64,000 bases of DNA from Plumapathes pennacea (lineage: Eukaryota > Cnidaria > Anthozoa > Antipatharia > Myriopathidae), in assembly GCA_964036295.1 (NCBI GenBank), contig OZ038473.1, positions 3,193,501 through 3,257,500 on the forward strand. The letters are read 5' to 3'. Each line of letters opens with the position of its first letter. Position 1 is the stretch's first letter. The notes under the pieces are model-generated. The model was not told the DNA's origin, did no database searches, and was given only the letters and a program-made list of their open reading frames with translations. Shown here piece after piece: positions 21,565 to 33,200 of this stretch. The position numbers and the translations under genes are program-made.

Positions 21565-24134
21565 CCCCGGTCTCAGACTGACCATGGTACCATGGTTTTG
21601 CATTGTCAAACATGTTAGACCATGGTTGACAGTGATGTGACCATGATGGCTGACCATGGTCACCAAAAGTACCTGACCATGGTACACTGACGACCATGGT
21701 CAAAAATAGAACTCAAAAAGAAAAGTGCCACAAGAACTTGTCTGCTAAAATGCTCACCCAGGAGTGCATTTTCAGTGCCCCAGAAATCAATCTTGATGTT
21801 TACTTTCAGTATTTAGCATGAACTGAAATGCTCATGATGAAACATGGAAAAACATGTTTGACCATGGTTTACTAACTTGACTAATATTAACTAATACTAA
21901 CTAATATTACATATACAAAAGCCAAGCTAATGAAATACTTGAGTCCTATTTGTGAGTTTGTGTGTATATGTTTAAATTAACAGTGAGGTCAGTAATTGCC
22001 AGGTTAAAATTAAATTTTCCCCATCAATGACTATGGTTGATCATGGTTAACCACGTCCTTAAGTAATTTGCATGCATGGGTACTATTTGATCAATATCAC
22101 AGTCAAGAAATAAATGCAAACAATTTCAAAAAGACCTTTACATAAATGTGTTTAACTCCTGAGTTTTCACAGTATGTGGTGAATATTGTACTCAGGTGAA
22201 GTCTTACTTTTCAGCAACCTTGACCATGAAATACCATGATCTAACATGATGTAGCACAGTCTTGTATCTAAATTACTGGCATCTTCAGTCTTTTCCTGTC
22301 TTTAAAGAATAAATGCTTACCCATTCAAGTAAACTGATTTTTGAGAGTGAAAGATGCATATTCTCTCCTCCAGATTAAATTAAAGAGCAATTAAAGCTAG
22401 ACAGCTTTCAATACTGCAAACTGGCAGCCCTTTATTATTTCACATGAAAAGTACATCATATTAAGTTTTAGCATTTCACTAAATGTTTAAAGCACATATA
22501 TTCTTATAAAATTGAAAACTACCTATGATTTATCTGTCAACTGCATTAATGCTTCGACCTGCTTCAACGGATGCGATTCGCCACAAAACACGTGTCTTAA
22601 ATACATTCAGAAGGCGTATGCGATCCACACTTATCTTGTTCTTTTTGCAAGCCTGGCGTCCTCAATCAAAATGGCAAGACAAAATTGGTGCCAACACTCC
22701 CATTTCTGAGCAGACGTGTTGCGGTTCCATCTTTGCTTGGGCACCCAGCCTGGAATAAACCGCTGGCCAATAACATCGAAGCCCGTAATCGAAATGCGCG
22801 GGCAGTTCCAACGGCCAACGGCCAAGGTGTTTTTAATTTTCCTGTTCAGACAACGAAGATGTAGATCTATTTATTTAAAATTTAAGTTGTTAATGAAGGT
22901 AAGAACTCTGTGATGTATTTTCCACGTGGTATTTCTCCATAAAGGATGACCGTTTCCCCGTGATTGCAACTGGAGTTCAGGCAAGTAATTGAATATATAG
23001 TCGTCTCAGTTAATTTCTACAAACGACTAAACCGAGATCCTGTAATTTTCACGTCCCTTTAGCTTTCATAAGAGTGTTTTTCTCAGGTGGACTACGACAG
23101 TTTAATTTACAGCTGAAGCCGGAGACGCTGACTCAATTCTATTTCAACACAAGGGGAAGAACTTTAGCACATTATTTGTCTGCTAGATTCAGTGCTAAAA
23201 CGTGCTGTAATGTCGTAATATACAATGATTTGTTGCATATTAAAACTGTCGCAGCATAAAATAGGGCGATTACGACTGATGCAGAGTTCACATCGTTTCC
23301 CCGGTTTTGAACCGTTTGTGCTTCTACACACAACAAGCGCTAGCCTCATTTTTATTCCTCGAATTTAAACCTATGGCGGGCCCACCGTCTTTTGCCCTGG
23401 TTGAGTGGATTGGAGATGAAAAGGCAGAGTACTGGTAAGTCATCAAAACCACCCAAATTGATGCCAATCCAGAAGACATCGTGGTTGGAAAAAGTGTCGA
23501 TGCCATATGGAAGAGAGGAGAAGAAACTGCCCTGTGGCCAAGATTTTGAAATGATGATGAAATGACATATTCCATCTCCTTGTAAAGTCTACTGAGAAAT
23601 TGTGATTAAATGTAACAAATTGTTTTTACTGTATTAGTTTGTTTGTTCTGAAACAATCTTAAAACATGTTTGACTACTATATGTTCTCAGTCATGGTTAG
23701 AAAACATGTTTGACCATGTTCTACCATGGTTAGTGTGCTGGATTTGTTTCTTTAGTGACATGTTTGACCATGTTCTTTCATGGTTAGAAAACATGTTTGA
23801 CCATGTTCTACCATGGTTACTGTGCTGGATTTGTTTCTTAGGTAACATGTTTTACCATGTTCTTTCATGGTTTGAAAACATGTTTGACCATGTTCTACCA
23901 TGGTTGGGGTGCTCAATTCATTTCTGTTTAAACATGTTTGACCATGTTCTATCATGGTCATGTTTGACCATGGTCAACCATGGTTGACATTTGGGCAATT
24001 TAACGTTCATGGTTGACTATGATCCACCATGGTCATATCATTGACAAAACATGGTAAACCATGGTCAAGAACCATGGTCAAACCATGTTTCTAACATGGT
24101 TGACCATGGTTTGACAATGATTCTGAGACCGGGG
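21565..24134. mobile_element. 2.57-kb non-autonomous DNA transposon with CCATGG-rich subterminal arrays
   Basis: The left end CCCCGGTCTCAGACTGACC and right end TGATTCTGAGACCGGGG form terminal inverted repeats with TA on each side (21563-21564, 24135-24136). Both subterminal zones (21580-21720 and 23660-24120) are packed with variants of ACCATGGTCAAACATG, often palindromic. The interior has no transposase that I can see. It includes a decayed coding stretch at 23371-23570. TA duplication and subterminal repeats fit a non-autonomous cut-and-paste element; the superfamily is not assigned. Confidence 0.75.
23371..23570 (+). pseudogene. Captured or decayed coding fragment inside the transposon
   Basis: An ATG at 23371 starts MAGPPSFALVEWIGDEKAEYW. 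A TAA follows (possibly a GTAAGT donor), and the same frame resumes as VIKTTQIDANPEDIVVGKSV then DAIWKRGEETALWPRF before another stop. The pattern resembles the small N-terminal EW-type domain seen in some invertebrate BEN-like or chromatin-associated proteins, but I cannot confirm this. It lies wholly within the transposon at 21565-24134. Confidence 0.35.
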
Positions 24135-24160
24135 TAAGAGTACGAACGGAAGTGATTTTG

Positions 24161-25879
24161 TACTAGAAATACGATAATCGCAGATATCCCCTCGCTCAGT
24201 AGTGGGTTTTCGGAAAGCGGGATTCTTGTTTATTTTCGGTTCGGAGATTATTTAAAATTTTTTTTGCAAACCACGGCTGTGTAGCGACGTCACCAGTCGG
24301 CCGCTAAAAAAAATCTTTTTCGCACGGCAGTCTGGTTTAGTTCAGACAACGTGCACAGTCTGCAATTTTCGTAGACACTAAGCTGAACTTCAAAATTCGC
24401 TGAGACAACATTTACACGCAACTACAGAATACTCCCGAGGCTTGAAAGCCAAGCAAAGTCGATCTTGGACACCGAATTTTTTTTTTTTTTTTTTTTTTTT
24501 TACTTTATAAGTTTAATACGCTTCTTCGAGTGTGACAAAATCTAGAGCCGTCAAAGCGAGTCGCTTGTTTACACGCTTTCGAAGTCTCGGGACCGTGTGA
24601 ATTTTGGCAGGTATTCAATTTTGAACACAACAACTTTTCAAAATGCGTTTGACGATTTTAAAATCTTTGACAGAAAAAAGAAATCAAGTCACTAAATAAT
24701 ACAAGGTCCGATTGTATTGAGCGAGCAAACCCGGTCACTAAATAATACAAAGTTCGATTGTGTTGAGCGAGTATCTTACGGGGTCCCGCTAGTAGGCAAT
24801 AATATACAATAGATTGTAATTGTTTAATTTGGAAAGCAGTGGCCGGATATTTTCTACTTTAATAGCCTTCAAAAAGCAAAAGCATTTTAACCCGGTTACA
24901 TTTTATCCTTGAATACAGTGTGCCAACAAACGCGGCGACAAAACTTCACAGCATGTGTCAGACTGTCAGTGAAATTATGCAAATATGTCAGGAATCGGAT
25001 GACACAATCTTGCACGAAGGCACTCTGAAATAGCTTTGAAAACTAGCGAAAAGATCACAGTATAATCCTACTTGGCCTTCATCACAGTTCCCGGGGCATC
25101 AAACGACAAAATATACGGCAATTGTTGAAATACCATAATGATAACACGACCGTCATTTAACAAAAGCGTTGTACGTTAATTGATGTAAATTTTCAAAACT
25201 CACCGGTTCCTGAAAGCCATAGCTTTAGCTCTTTTCCAGCAAAGGAAACAAAACCCAAAACACCATTGTTTACGTCTTCAATGATTTCAAAGTACACTGT
25301 ATAGAGCAGTCCTTATACAGTACGAAAATTCCACTTTCCATTGTATTGTGTGTCGTCATCTTGTCAAACTTCGATTCTGAAAACTACATTCCTGTTATTG
25401 TAAAAGGTGAAATTTGCCACGATGATTGTTCGATTTCCACCAACTGTATTTTGCTATTTCTTTCTGAAGAAGTGTCTGCGTTTTAACACAGTACTGCCGT
25501 CTGGGATTGTGTTCAGGTCGACCAGTTGTGCCTTTAAGAATCCGTTTCACGGCTAGTAAGCTTGCCTCCCATACACCGGCAAAATATCCGGGCAAATGAC
25601 AGCCGAACTGCTTGGCCTTGTATCGGCTCTGTTGTCTCAGCGAATTTTGAATTTCATCTTAGTGTCTACGAAAATTGCAGACTGTGCACATTGTCTGAAC
25701 TAAACCGGACTGCCGTGCGACAAAGATTTTTTTTAGCGGCCGACTGGTGACGTCGCTACACAGCCGTGGTTTGCAAAAAAAATTTTAAATAATCTCCGAA
25801 CCGAAAATAAACAAGAATCCCGCTTTCCGAAAACCCACTACTGAGCGAGGGGATATCTGCGATTATCGTATTTCTAGTA
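24161..25879. mobile_element. 1.72-kb long-TIR DNA transposon, non-autonomous
   Basis: Positions 24161-24405 are repeated in inverted orientation at about 25632-25879, beginning TACTAGAAATACGATAATCG and continuing through CAGATATCCCCTCGCTCAG. The interior has a T run near 24480-24502 and no recognisable transposase. The right end abuts directly on the start of the second half of the segmental duplication, so the insertion sits at the homology border. Confidence 0.75.
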
Positions 25880-25881
25880 GT

Positions 25882-26320
25882 TGAATGAAACCGACGAAAG
25901 ATTTTGTTTTCCGTTCGCCGGGTAACCTGTATTAAAATACATGCCCGCATTTCATTTACCAGCGGTCTTCTTTAGTCATTACCAGGTTCCCAGCGTCCAG
26001 GCGTCCGCCATCTTGATTTTGGTCTGGTTTGAGAGCATTGGCCAAAAACATTCATTCTTTCAACGCGGTAAGATTCAAGTCCACTCAATGTTGATCGTAT
26101 ATATGCGTGGCAGAAAAAGTACGTATAATCCTCGAGAAGTCCACGATTATTTCGATGGAAACCACGATATTCCTGACGATGGTATCAGATATGAGGGTTT
26201 CCGACGATAATTTGAGGCCAGCCAAAGTTCCCCCATTAGAAGCCGAATTAGGTGGCGAAACTGGAGTGAGAAACGCTATGATCGAAAATGAAGTCATGAT
26301 GGACATTGACTCAAGGTAGG
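25882..26320 (+). pseudogene. Decayed first-exon-like segment, copy B
   Basis: This is the counterpart of 4146-4655. It reads MRGRKSTYNPREVHDYFDG, then a stop after EGFRR. In the next frame over it reads SDDNLRPAKVPPLEAELGGE, continuing to DIDSR before a GTAGGC donor-like site near 26316. The two copies carry different lesions, so both appear non-functional. Confidence 0.35.
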
Positions 26321-26416
26321 CAAATACTTTTTATTTTTCTTACCGTCAACTGTAGATTTCCCCTAAACTTCCTGAATGTGACATCATGGCGGCCATGTTG
26401 CAGAAACTTAGCTTAA

Positions 26417-27259
26417 ATGCGGGGACGCACTATAAAAGGCTCTTCCTTAGGAAGATTTTAATGAATATATTAATTGACCGGCAAGATGGCGGTCGCTATT
26501 CGAAATGGCTCCTGCTTGATGAACAGATGAGAGCAACTAAATAAAAAATGCTACTTTATCGGGTCAGAATAAATAACTTCATACAATATAGAATCTTGCT
26601 GGCCATTCCTGTTGTGTGCGCGTATTGTGAAAGCATTTATATTATCCCTCATTCAGGTTCATCTTTCTCCTTGTCGATATTCTGGATTTCTCCATGACCA
26701 TGATTCGCATCCGAGTGAGTATGGTTTTGCTAGTCTTCCAAACTGCGGTTTGCTGTGATTACAAACCCCAAACTTTTAATTTGAGGCTACTATCGAATTT
26801 TCATCCTCATTTGAGTCCGAATTGAGTCACTAGATATTGGACTGATCGAACCGTGAAATGATTTGCATTTTGTAGTTGCAATTTATTTTGTTTGGAATTA
26901 TTCATAAACACTAAATTGCTGCCCTCAAAAATAGTACACCAAGAAGTGCCACAAGAAACAAGAAATGTATGCTTCGTTCGGTCAAAAACCAAGATGACTG
27001 GAGGGAACGGCGCGATTTAAAAATAGGCTGCCACGCTGAATTTGTTGCTCTGCTTATTGCTGACAACACAACATGAAAATGCACAATTGGCGACTTGTAA
27101 ACGTAAATGTTGCTGTGTAAAACTGTTTATTTAGCAGACAGTTCTGTTCGTGTCGAGAAAAGCGAGAGGCTTCTTGCTTGCTTTCTTCATTATGCTATTT
27201 TGTATTTAATTTAAAAATATTCCCCGTGGGGGATCCCCTTTTATAGCGTGCCCCCGCAT
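26417..27259. mobile_element. 843-bp TIR element flanked by TTAA
   Basis: The left end ATGCGGGGACGCACTATAAA and right end TATAGCGTGCCCCCGCAT are inverted repeats, with TTAA at 26413-26416 and 27260-27263. The homologous site in the first half (about 4768) has no insert. TTAA suggests piggyBac-type integration. No transposase frame is visible. Confidence 0.65.
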
Positions 27260-27634
27260 TTAAGGGATTGCTAATTGGCCTCTAATTGTATTGAGAACCG
27301 ACCTGGCTGCAGTGTCTTTGTATTCTGAATCTCCAAAGATTGATTGCAACCCAAGAATTGTGAAACATTGTAAGACATTCATAAACTATTAAAAATATAA
27401 AATTGCTTCTGCTCTTCAGTCCAAACGACTTTGTCTCATGTGATTGATGGAGTGCCGTGGAAGATTTTAGCACAGGCCTCAAGTGCGTCCAGCAGCGATC
27501 CCACAAGGCTGTGCCCGGTTCTTTGATGGCCAATAAACATGACGAATGTCTCGACGTTGTCATACAATTTCATCAAGTTTTCTGGTGTTCCTCTTCGATC
27601 TTCTTGAAGCAAACCTGGTGCAATAGTTAAATTA

Positions 27635-28021
27635 CCGTAAAAATTCGAATAAGTGCTCGGGGCGCTTGTTTAATTTTCGGGGGTCGAGGGGGGAAATTAA
27701 ATACCAAACTCATCCATTGCAATCTGAGTCCATAGAAAACACAACTTTATTAATAACCTAAAAAGAACTGGAACAATATAACAGGGATCTACCAGAGTAT
27801 CCTGGTGTCGTTTCAGTCAACAATAGAAGCCGGTAATAAAGTTGGTCGATTGATACATGTATTCACGTGTTTCTTTTCATTGAGTACCGGTTAATCATTC
27901 ATACAACGAGAGAAGGGGTGGGGTGGGGTGGGGGCGCTTATTAAAAAAAAAACATAGTGGAGGGGCGCTTATTCGAGAGGGGCGCTTATTGGAAGGAGGG
28001 CGCTTATTCGAATTTTTATGG
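27635..28021. mobile_element. MITE with CCRTAAAAATTCGAATAAG termini (copy B)
   Basis: This duplicate of 8054-8459 has the same ends and TA flanks, and is about 20 bp shorter in the GGGGCGCTTATT tract. Confidence 0.7.
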
Positions 28022-28216
28022 TACACGAGTTATAGTTGTCAAACATCTACCCATGCGTTTTCGTGCGTTTAAAAAACCGGCTCCGTTTTCGTCCGTCGCC
28101 CGACGTCATAGATTTAAAAGTTTCCGCTGGTTTCACCGGTGAAATCTATTCAGATTTATAAATAACTATGATACTACGCGCGCCCTGATTGGCTAAATAA
28201 CCGTGTAAGATATAGG

Positions 28217-28552
28217 GGATATTACACGGCGGCGCGAAGATATGAATTTTATTTTCGAGAGGTAAAAACAATATTTTACGAACGAGCGCTTCGCGAGTGA
28301 GTAAAATATTGTTTTTACCACGAGAAAATAAAATCCATATCTTCAAGCCGCCGTGTAATTTTCTTTTTATTATATTAGACACGAGTGTTTTACGAGAAAG
28401 TGCACAAACAACCGTGCAAAAGCGGGAAATGATGCCAACGATATCCTCACTAGTGAGGATATGGAAAATACGCCATTCGGGTCCCGGATGTAGTTTCGTA
28501 TGAATTTTACGCACGGTATATTTTCCAGTAAAACACTCGTGTCTATATAATA
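28217..28552. mobile_element. 336-bp interspersed TIR repeat (longer form)
   Basis: This copy retains the internal inverted repeats (GTAAAAACAATATTTTAC and its complement) and the palindrome ATATCCTCACTAGTGAGGATAT that are missing from 8655-8813. The CNNM intron copy at 62819-63112 matches in reverse. A 122-codon minus-strand frame runs through it, but this is repeat sequence. Confidence 0.7.
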
Positions 28553-28632
28553 AGAGAGTATATTACACGCTGACGCGATACGTGATGTATTTTCCTCGAC
28601 TGACTATTTTATAAAAGAAATATATAAAGCGT

Positions 28633-28782
28633 CCCGTGTAATATAGCCTCATCTAAATACTTGGGAGGTTCGGAGAACACTCGAGTAGCGCCGGAAACCA
28701 CTCGGAGGCTTCGTAGTTTCCTTGCACTACTCTTGTGTCCCCCCAACTTCCCGCGTGTTTAGATGAGGCTATATTACACGGG
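28633..28782. mobile_element. 150-bp foldback element (duplicate copy)
   Basis: It has the same 25-bp arms as 8884-9033, beginning CCCGTGTAATATAGCC. Confidence 0.7.
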
Positions 28783-30228
28783 AACGCGTTATGTATTGTT
28801 AAAAAAGTAAACTGATTATGCTGTCGTTGTATTCTGACTAAGTGACACGTATAACACCTTCGTACCTGTAATTATATGATTCCTGTAGCTGTTGACGCTG
28901 TTCATACTATACATTATAACCAGTAGAAACGACAGCAGGCTGAGAAAAGCAAACACTAGAAGTATGCGTCTGTTCATCGTGATTACTGGCAGAACACTCA
29001 CGCTGTTAACGCGAAGCTGCTCCAACTTTTGATTTTCGTATCCAAAACCTGTCTTTTTTTGCTTTCGTATAAATATTCACCACTGTGAGCCACGTATAAG
29101 TTATCCTCTTGCGTAGACGCGAACTCACAGCGTCTGCGCACGAAGCTATACGTATTCGTCGCTCCTTTAATTGTGTCACAAGACTATATTATTATTACGT
29201 ATTCGTCGCTCCTTTGTATGGAACCAGTCAGTGTAGCCCGACTACACTAGGTTGTTGTTGTAACTTTGATGCGAACATCAAATGGATGGCTGTTTCCGCA
29301 CTTGATTCTTTTCACTCCTTGAGTACAGACCGTTGGCAATTAAAACTGTTTGGAATATTGCGTGACCAAGTGTTTATTTATGCGCGAGTAGGCCGAATGG
29401 TTTCCCTAGCAACTCGAACGTTCTCCCAACTTCCCGCGTGTTTAGATGAGGGAACCTTGGATCACAGAACATCGTTTGGTGAAACGTGTTGTTGAGCTTA
29501 TAGTGACCTTAAATTCGTGTTTTTCTAACACCCACAAGCAAACAATGGGGTACTGGCGCGGCAAAACGTTCAGACAACCTCGAGTTTCTGGCGAGAATTT
29601 GTGTGGGATGACATAGTATTTACTTCAATTGTTAAATTCAGCAGAAGTTTGTGTGTAGCTTTGCGTAATTTAGGTTTTTCTAAAAATAGAGTGGCTCCGG
29701 CAAAATAGCCTGTCCCAGGCTCTCAGGCGCAGGAAAAAGGCGCGAAATGCTGGGGCGAGAAGGGGAGCCGCATTATCTTTTTCTCGCCCCGGTCCTTCGC
29801 GCCTTTTTTTCTCCGCCTTGCTTTCAGTGTATCTTTGATGAATCAAGCAGTGACCTCAAAAGACTGGAACGAGCTAATATGTCAGTGTCGCCATATTGAC
29901 TTCAAAGCGAGGTTTATCTCACACGAAGTTCACTACTCGACGAAAAAAGTAAAAAAACAAAAAACAAAAAAAAAAAAACGAAAATCCTTGCGGGTTTCTA
30001 GGCAAACAAATCTGTCGGTTAAACCATGAATTTGCTAATTAACCGTATCACGGTCAGTTTATCAAAGCTGAGACGAAGGCATTCAAAAGCTAGTTTAAAA
30101 ATTTAAAGCTAACAATTGGTTGAAAGCTGAGAATATTCCGCTAAGGACTGTCAAAGCTAACGCTAAAGCAAAGGCAACATTACTCAGAAAATTAAAAGCT
30201 AGGTAGAAAGTTAACAATTTAAATATTC

Positions 30229-33200
30229 CTAAGGGCTGTCAAAGGTGTACTCCTTCAAGAAAGAATACTTTTGAATTTCGTTTTGAACCCAGCGCTTCTG
30301 TTCTTCAGTCCAAACTACTTTGTCTCGTGTGATTGACGGAGTGCCGTGCATGATTTTAGCACAGGCCTCAAGATAATCCTCCTCACAAGTTATACCCAAG
30401 AACTTGCACAACTTCATCAAACTTTTCTTTGGCGCCAACACAAATTCCTTATTTGGCAAGTCTATAACGTCGTCACCATACTTCTGACGAACTTTCTCGT
30501 TGGCAGCCGCTTGCGCAAAGATTACTTGGATGTAAAAATTCAAACGCTTTTCATCATCGATCTAAAAATGAGAAAAATCAAGATTTAGATTATGGTATTC
30601 ACACCCAAACAATTTAGTTATTTATTTAATACCGTACTGTCCCACGAAACGTTTTGTATGTGGGTGATATGTGTTAAACTGCAGATTCTCCAAACTTTTT
30701 TAAGAGTAAAATGTAAGAGTAGTGTAACGAGAATTGATATTAACTGAGCAAGGTATCAAAAGCCAAGTTCTTTTTACTGTATGATATATTTGTGCTACCG
30801 AAGTTGAAGGAGAAAATTGAACTTGATCACTCTTGGGAGTGAAAATATTATGATGTGTACCTCGATCGCGAAGCCTCATGAGTTCGGGCCCCGATTCCCG
30901 AGTAATTTTCCGGACTATTTTGGCAACTGTTTCAGAACGGCGAAGATCACTTTCACTGTCGTTTGTATGTCCGCAGTTTACATATATTTGATTTATCGTG
31001 TGTCATAATATTGTGATGATATGTGCCACTCGATTTTAACAGGTTTCAAACTCGAATGGGTTTTCGGCGAACACTCGGCCCCAACGGCCACGTGCCCCAT
31101 CAAACTCGATTTCGACTTCTATCTGAACGCTTGCCGATGTCTGATCTTCTTCTTTTCACCTCCGGGTATGGGAACCATGTTGGTTTTTCAATGAGGGAGC
31201 CTGGGAAAGAACCTCAGGACAAATGACGAGAGCATGCGCGTATTAGTACAGAAGATCAACGAATTATTTTGACATACCGGTACCTTTTTCCCAGGAGCAA
31301 TATCTATGGCATTGGAGTTCCGCAGCAGTGTAGTGGCAATAATGTCATAGGGATTTCTTGTTATGTAAATAAACTTCATAGGCACTCCGACAATCGCGCC
31401 GATGCTTTCAAGATCTGCCATTTTCTTCTCTTTCTGCAGTTGATTTGCTGTCCTTCCGGCTTTCTTGTCTCCGATAACCTGCGATTGTAAGATAATTTTG
31501 GGGATACATTCATTATCACTTATCATGATGCTCTGTGCATTGTTTACTGTGTACAATCAACTCTCTCTAAGCGGACACCTCTCTAAGGCGGACAGCATGC
31601 AGATTTGGTCCTTGCCGATCTTCACTTGTTTATCTGTAACTGAACTCTCTCTAAGGCGGACAGCATGCAGATTTGGTCCTTGCCGATCTTCACTTGTTTA
31701 TCTGTAACTGAACCCTCTCTAAGGCGGACAGCATGCAGATTTGGTCCTTGTCGATCTTCACTTGTTTATCTGTAACTGAACTCTCTCTAAGGCGGACAGC
31801 ATGCAGATTTGGTCCTTGCCGATCTTCACTTGTTTATCTGTAACTGAACCCTCTCTAAGGCGGACAGCATGCAGATTTGGTCCTTGTCGATCTTCACTTG
31901 TTTATCTGTAACTGAACTCTCTCTAAGGCGGACAGCATGCAGATTTGGTCCTTGCCGATCTTCACTTGTTTATCTGTAACTGAACTCTCTCTAAGGCGGA
32001 CAGCATGCAGATTTGGTCCTTGCCGATCTTCACTTGTTTATCTGTAACTGAACTCTCTCTAAGGCGGACAGCATGCAGATTTGGTCCTTGCCGATCTTCA
32101 CTTGTTTATCTGTAACTGAACTCTCTCTAAGGCGGACAGCATGCAGATTTGGTCCTTGCCGATCTTCACTTGTTTATCTGTAACTGAACTCTCTCTAAGG
32201 CGGACAGCATGCAGATTTGGTCCTTGCCGATTTTCACTTGTTTCTCTGTAATTGATCTCCCTCCAAGGCGGACAGCATGCAGATTTGGTCCTTGCCGATT
32301 TTCATTTGTTTCTCTGTAACTGAACTATGTATACATTCAACTCTCTCTAAGGCGGACACTCTCGGGACTAGATTTAGTGTCTGTGTTAGAGAGTTCAGTT
32401 ACAGAGAAACAAGTGAAAATCGCAAGGACCAAATCTGCATGCTGTCCGCCTTAGAGAGGTGTCCGCTTAGAGAGAGTTCATTGTATGGATATGTGTGTTT
32501 GTATTTGTATATGGAAATTTTTAATAGCGAAAACAACTTGTTTTCGCTATTAAAAATTTCCATATACATATAGGAAATAGAATTAATAATCTCGGTTAAT
32601 ATGAAAAAGATAAATCCTGAACGGCTGTGTCTGAATTTCAGCTATTTTTTTCTGTGATGGCTTTGGCTGAGCTGAGCCGAAAACACGTAACTTGCGTGTG
32701 GTTATGAAAACTTTTAAATCAGCACAATTTCAACCGAACTGTTGGTCGGTCATCGTAACTCCTTTTCTGAACCTCACTGATGTGTGCCAGCTAGTCGTAC
32801 ACCTTCATGTTTCTGTAGGAGTCTCGTTACCTTTATGGTGTTCCTGTATGTGCCCTGCCACTGTCCGGACACGTGGTAGGAATAGTGGTACGTCGGTACG
32901 CTTTCTCGTGCTGCGTTGGGACCGAACATTGCTTTAGTTTCTGCCTGTTGCTGAAGTCTGTAGAACAATAAATATTTCTGCAAGTTTCTATTGACTCCTC
33001 GTTTCCTGAACGAGGACATTCTAGCTAATATATTGAACTCGTGTGCAATGATGACGTCAGGGTGTGCGTCCAGCAGCGATCCCACAATGCTGCTCCCGCT
33101 TCTTCCATGGCCAATGAACATGACGAACGTCTCGACGTTGTCATACAATTTAATCAAGTTTTCTGGTGTTCCTCTTCGGTCTTCTTGAAGCAGACCTGGT

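Larger units (their letters stand above)
27405..28977 (-). pseudogene. Truncated duplicate of sulfotransferase-like copy 2
   Basis: A fragment of exon 4 (27405-27482) is joined directly to the 5' part of exon 2 (to 27614). The region equivalent to 6172-7891, with exon 3 and the 3' part of exon 2, is deleted. The exon 4 piece has also lost its C-terminal codons. Exon 1 (28866-28977) and its upstream promoter block (about 29058-29088) remain essentially identical to copy 2, so transcription initiation could persist. It cannot encode a full product. Confidence 0.8.

Noticed and set aside
25395..25595. Possible transposase fragment inside the long-TIR element
   Set aside because: The 66-codon frame shows no catalytic motif of any transposase family I can recognise.
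28146..28514. 122-codon minus-strand frame, with a similar frame at 62854-63177
   Set aside because: Both lie inside copies of the same inverted-repeat element, and the third copy is internally deleted. The similarity is that of the DNA repeat, not of a conserved protein.
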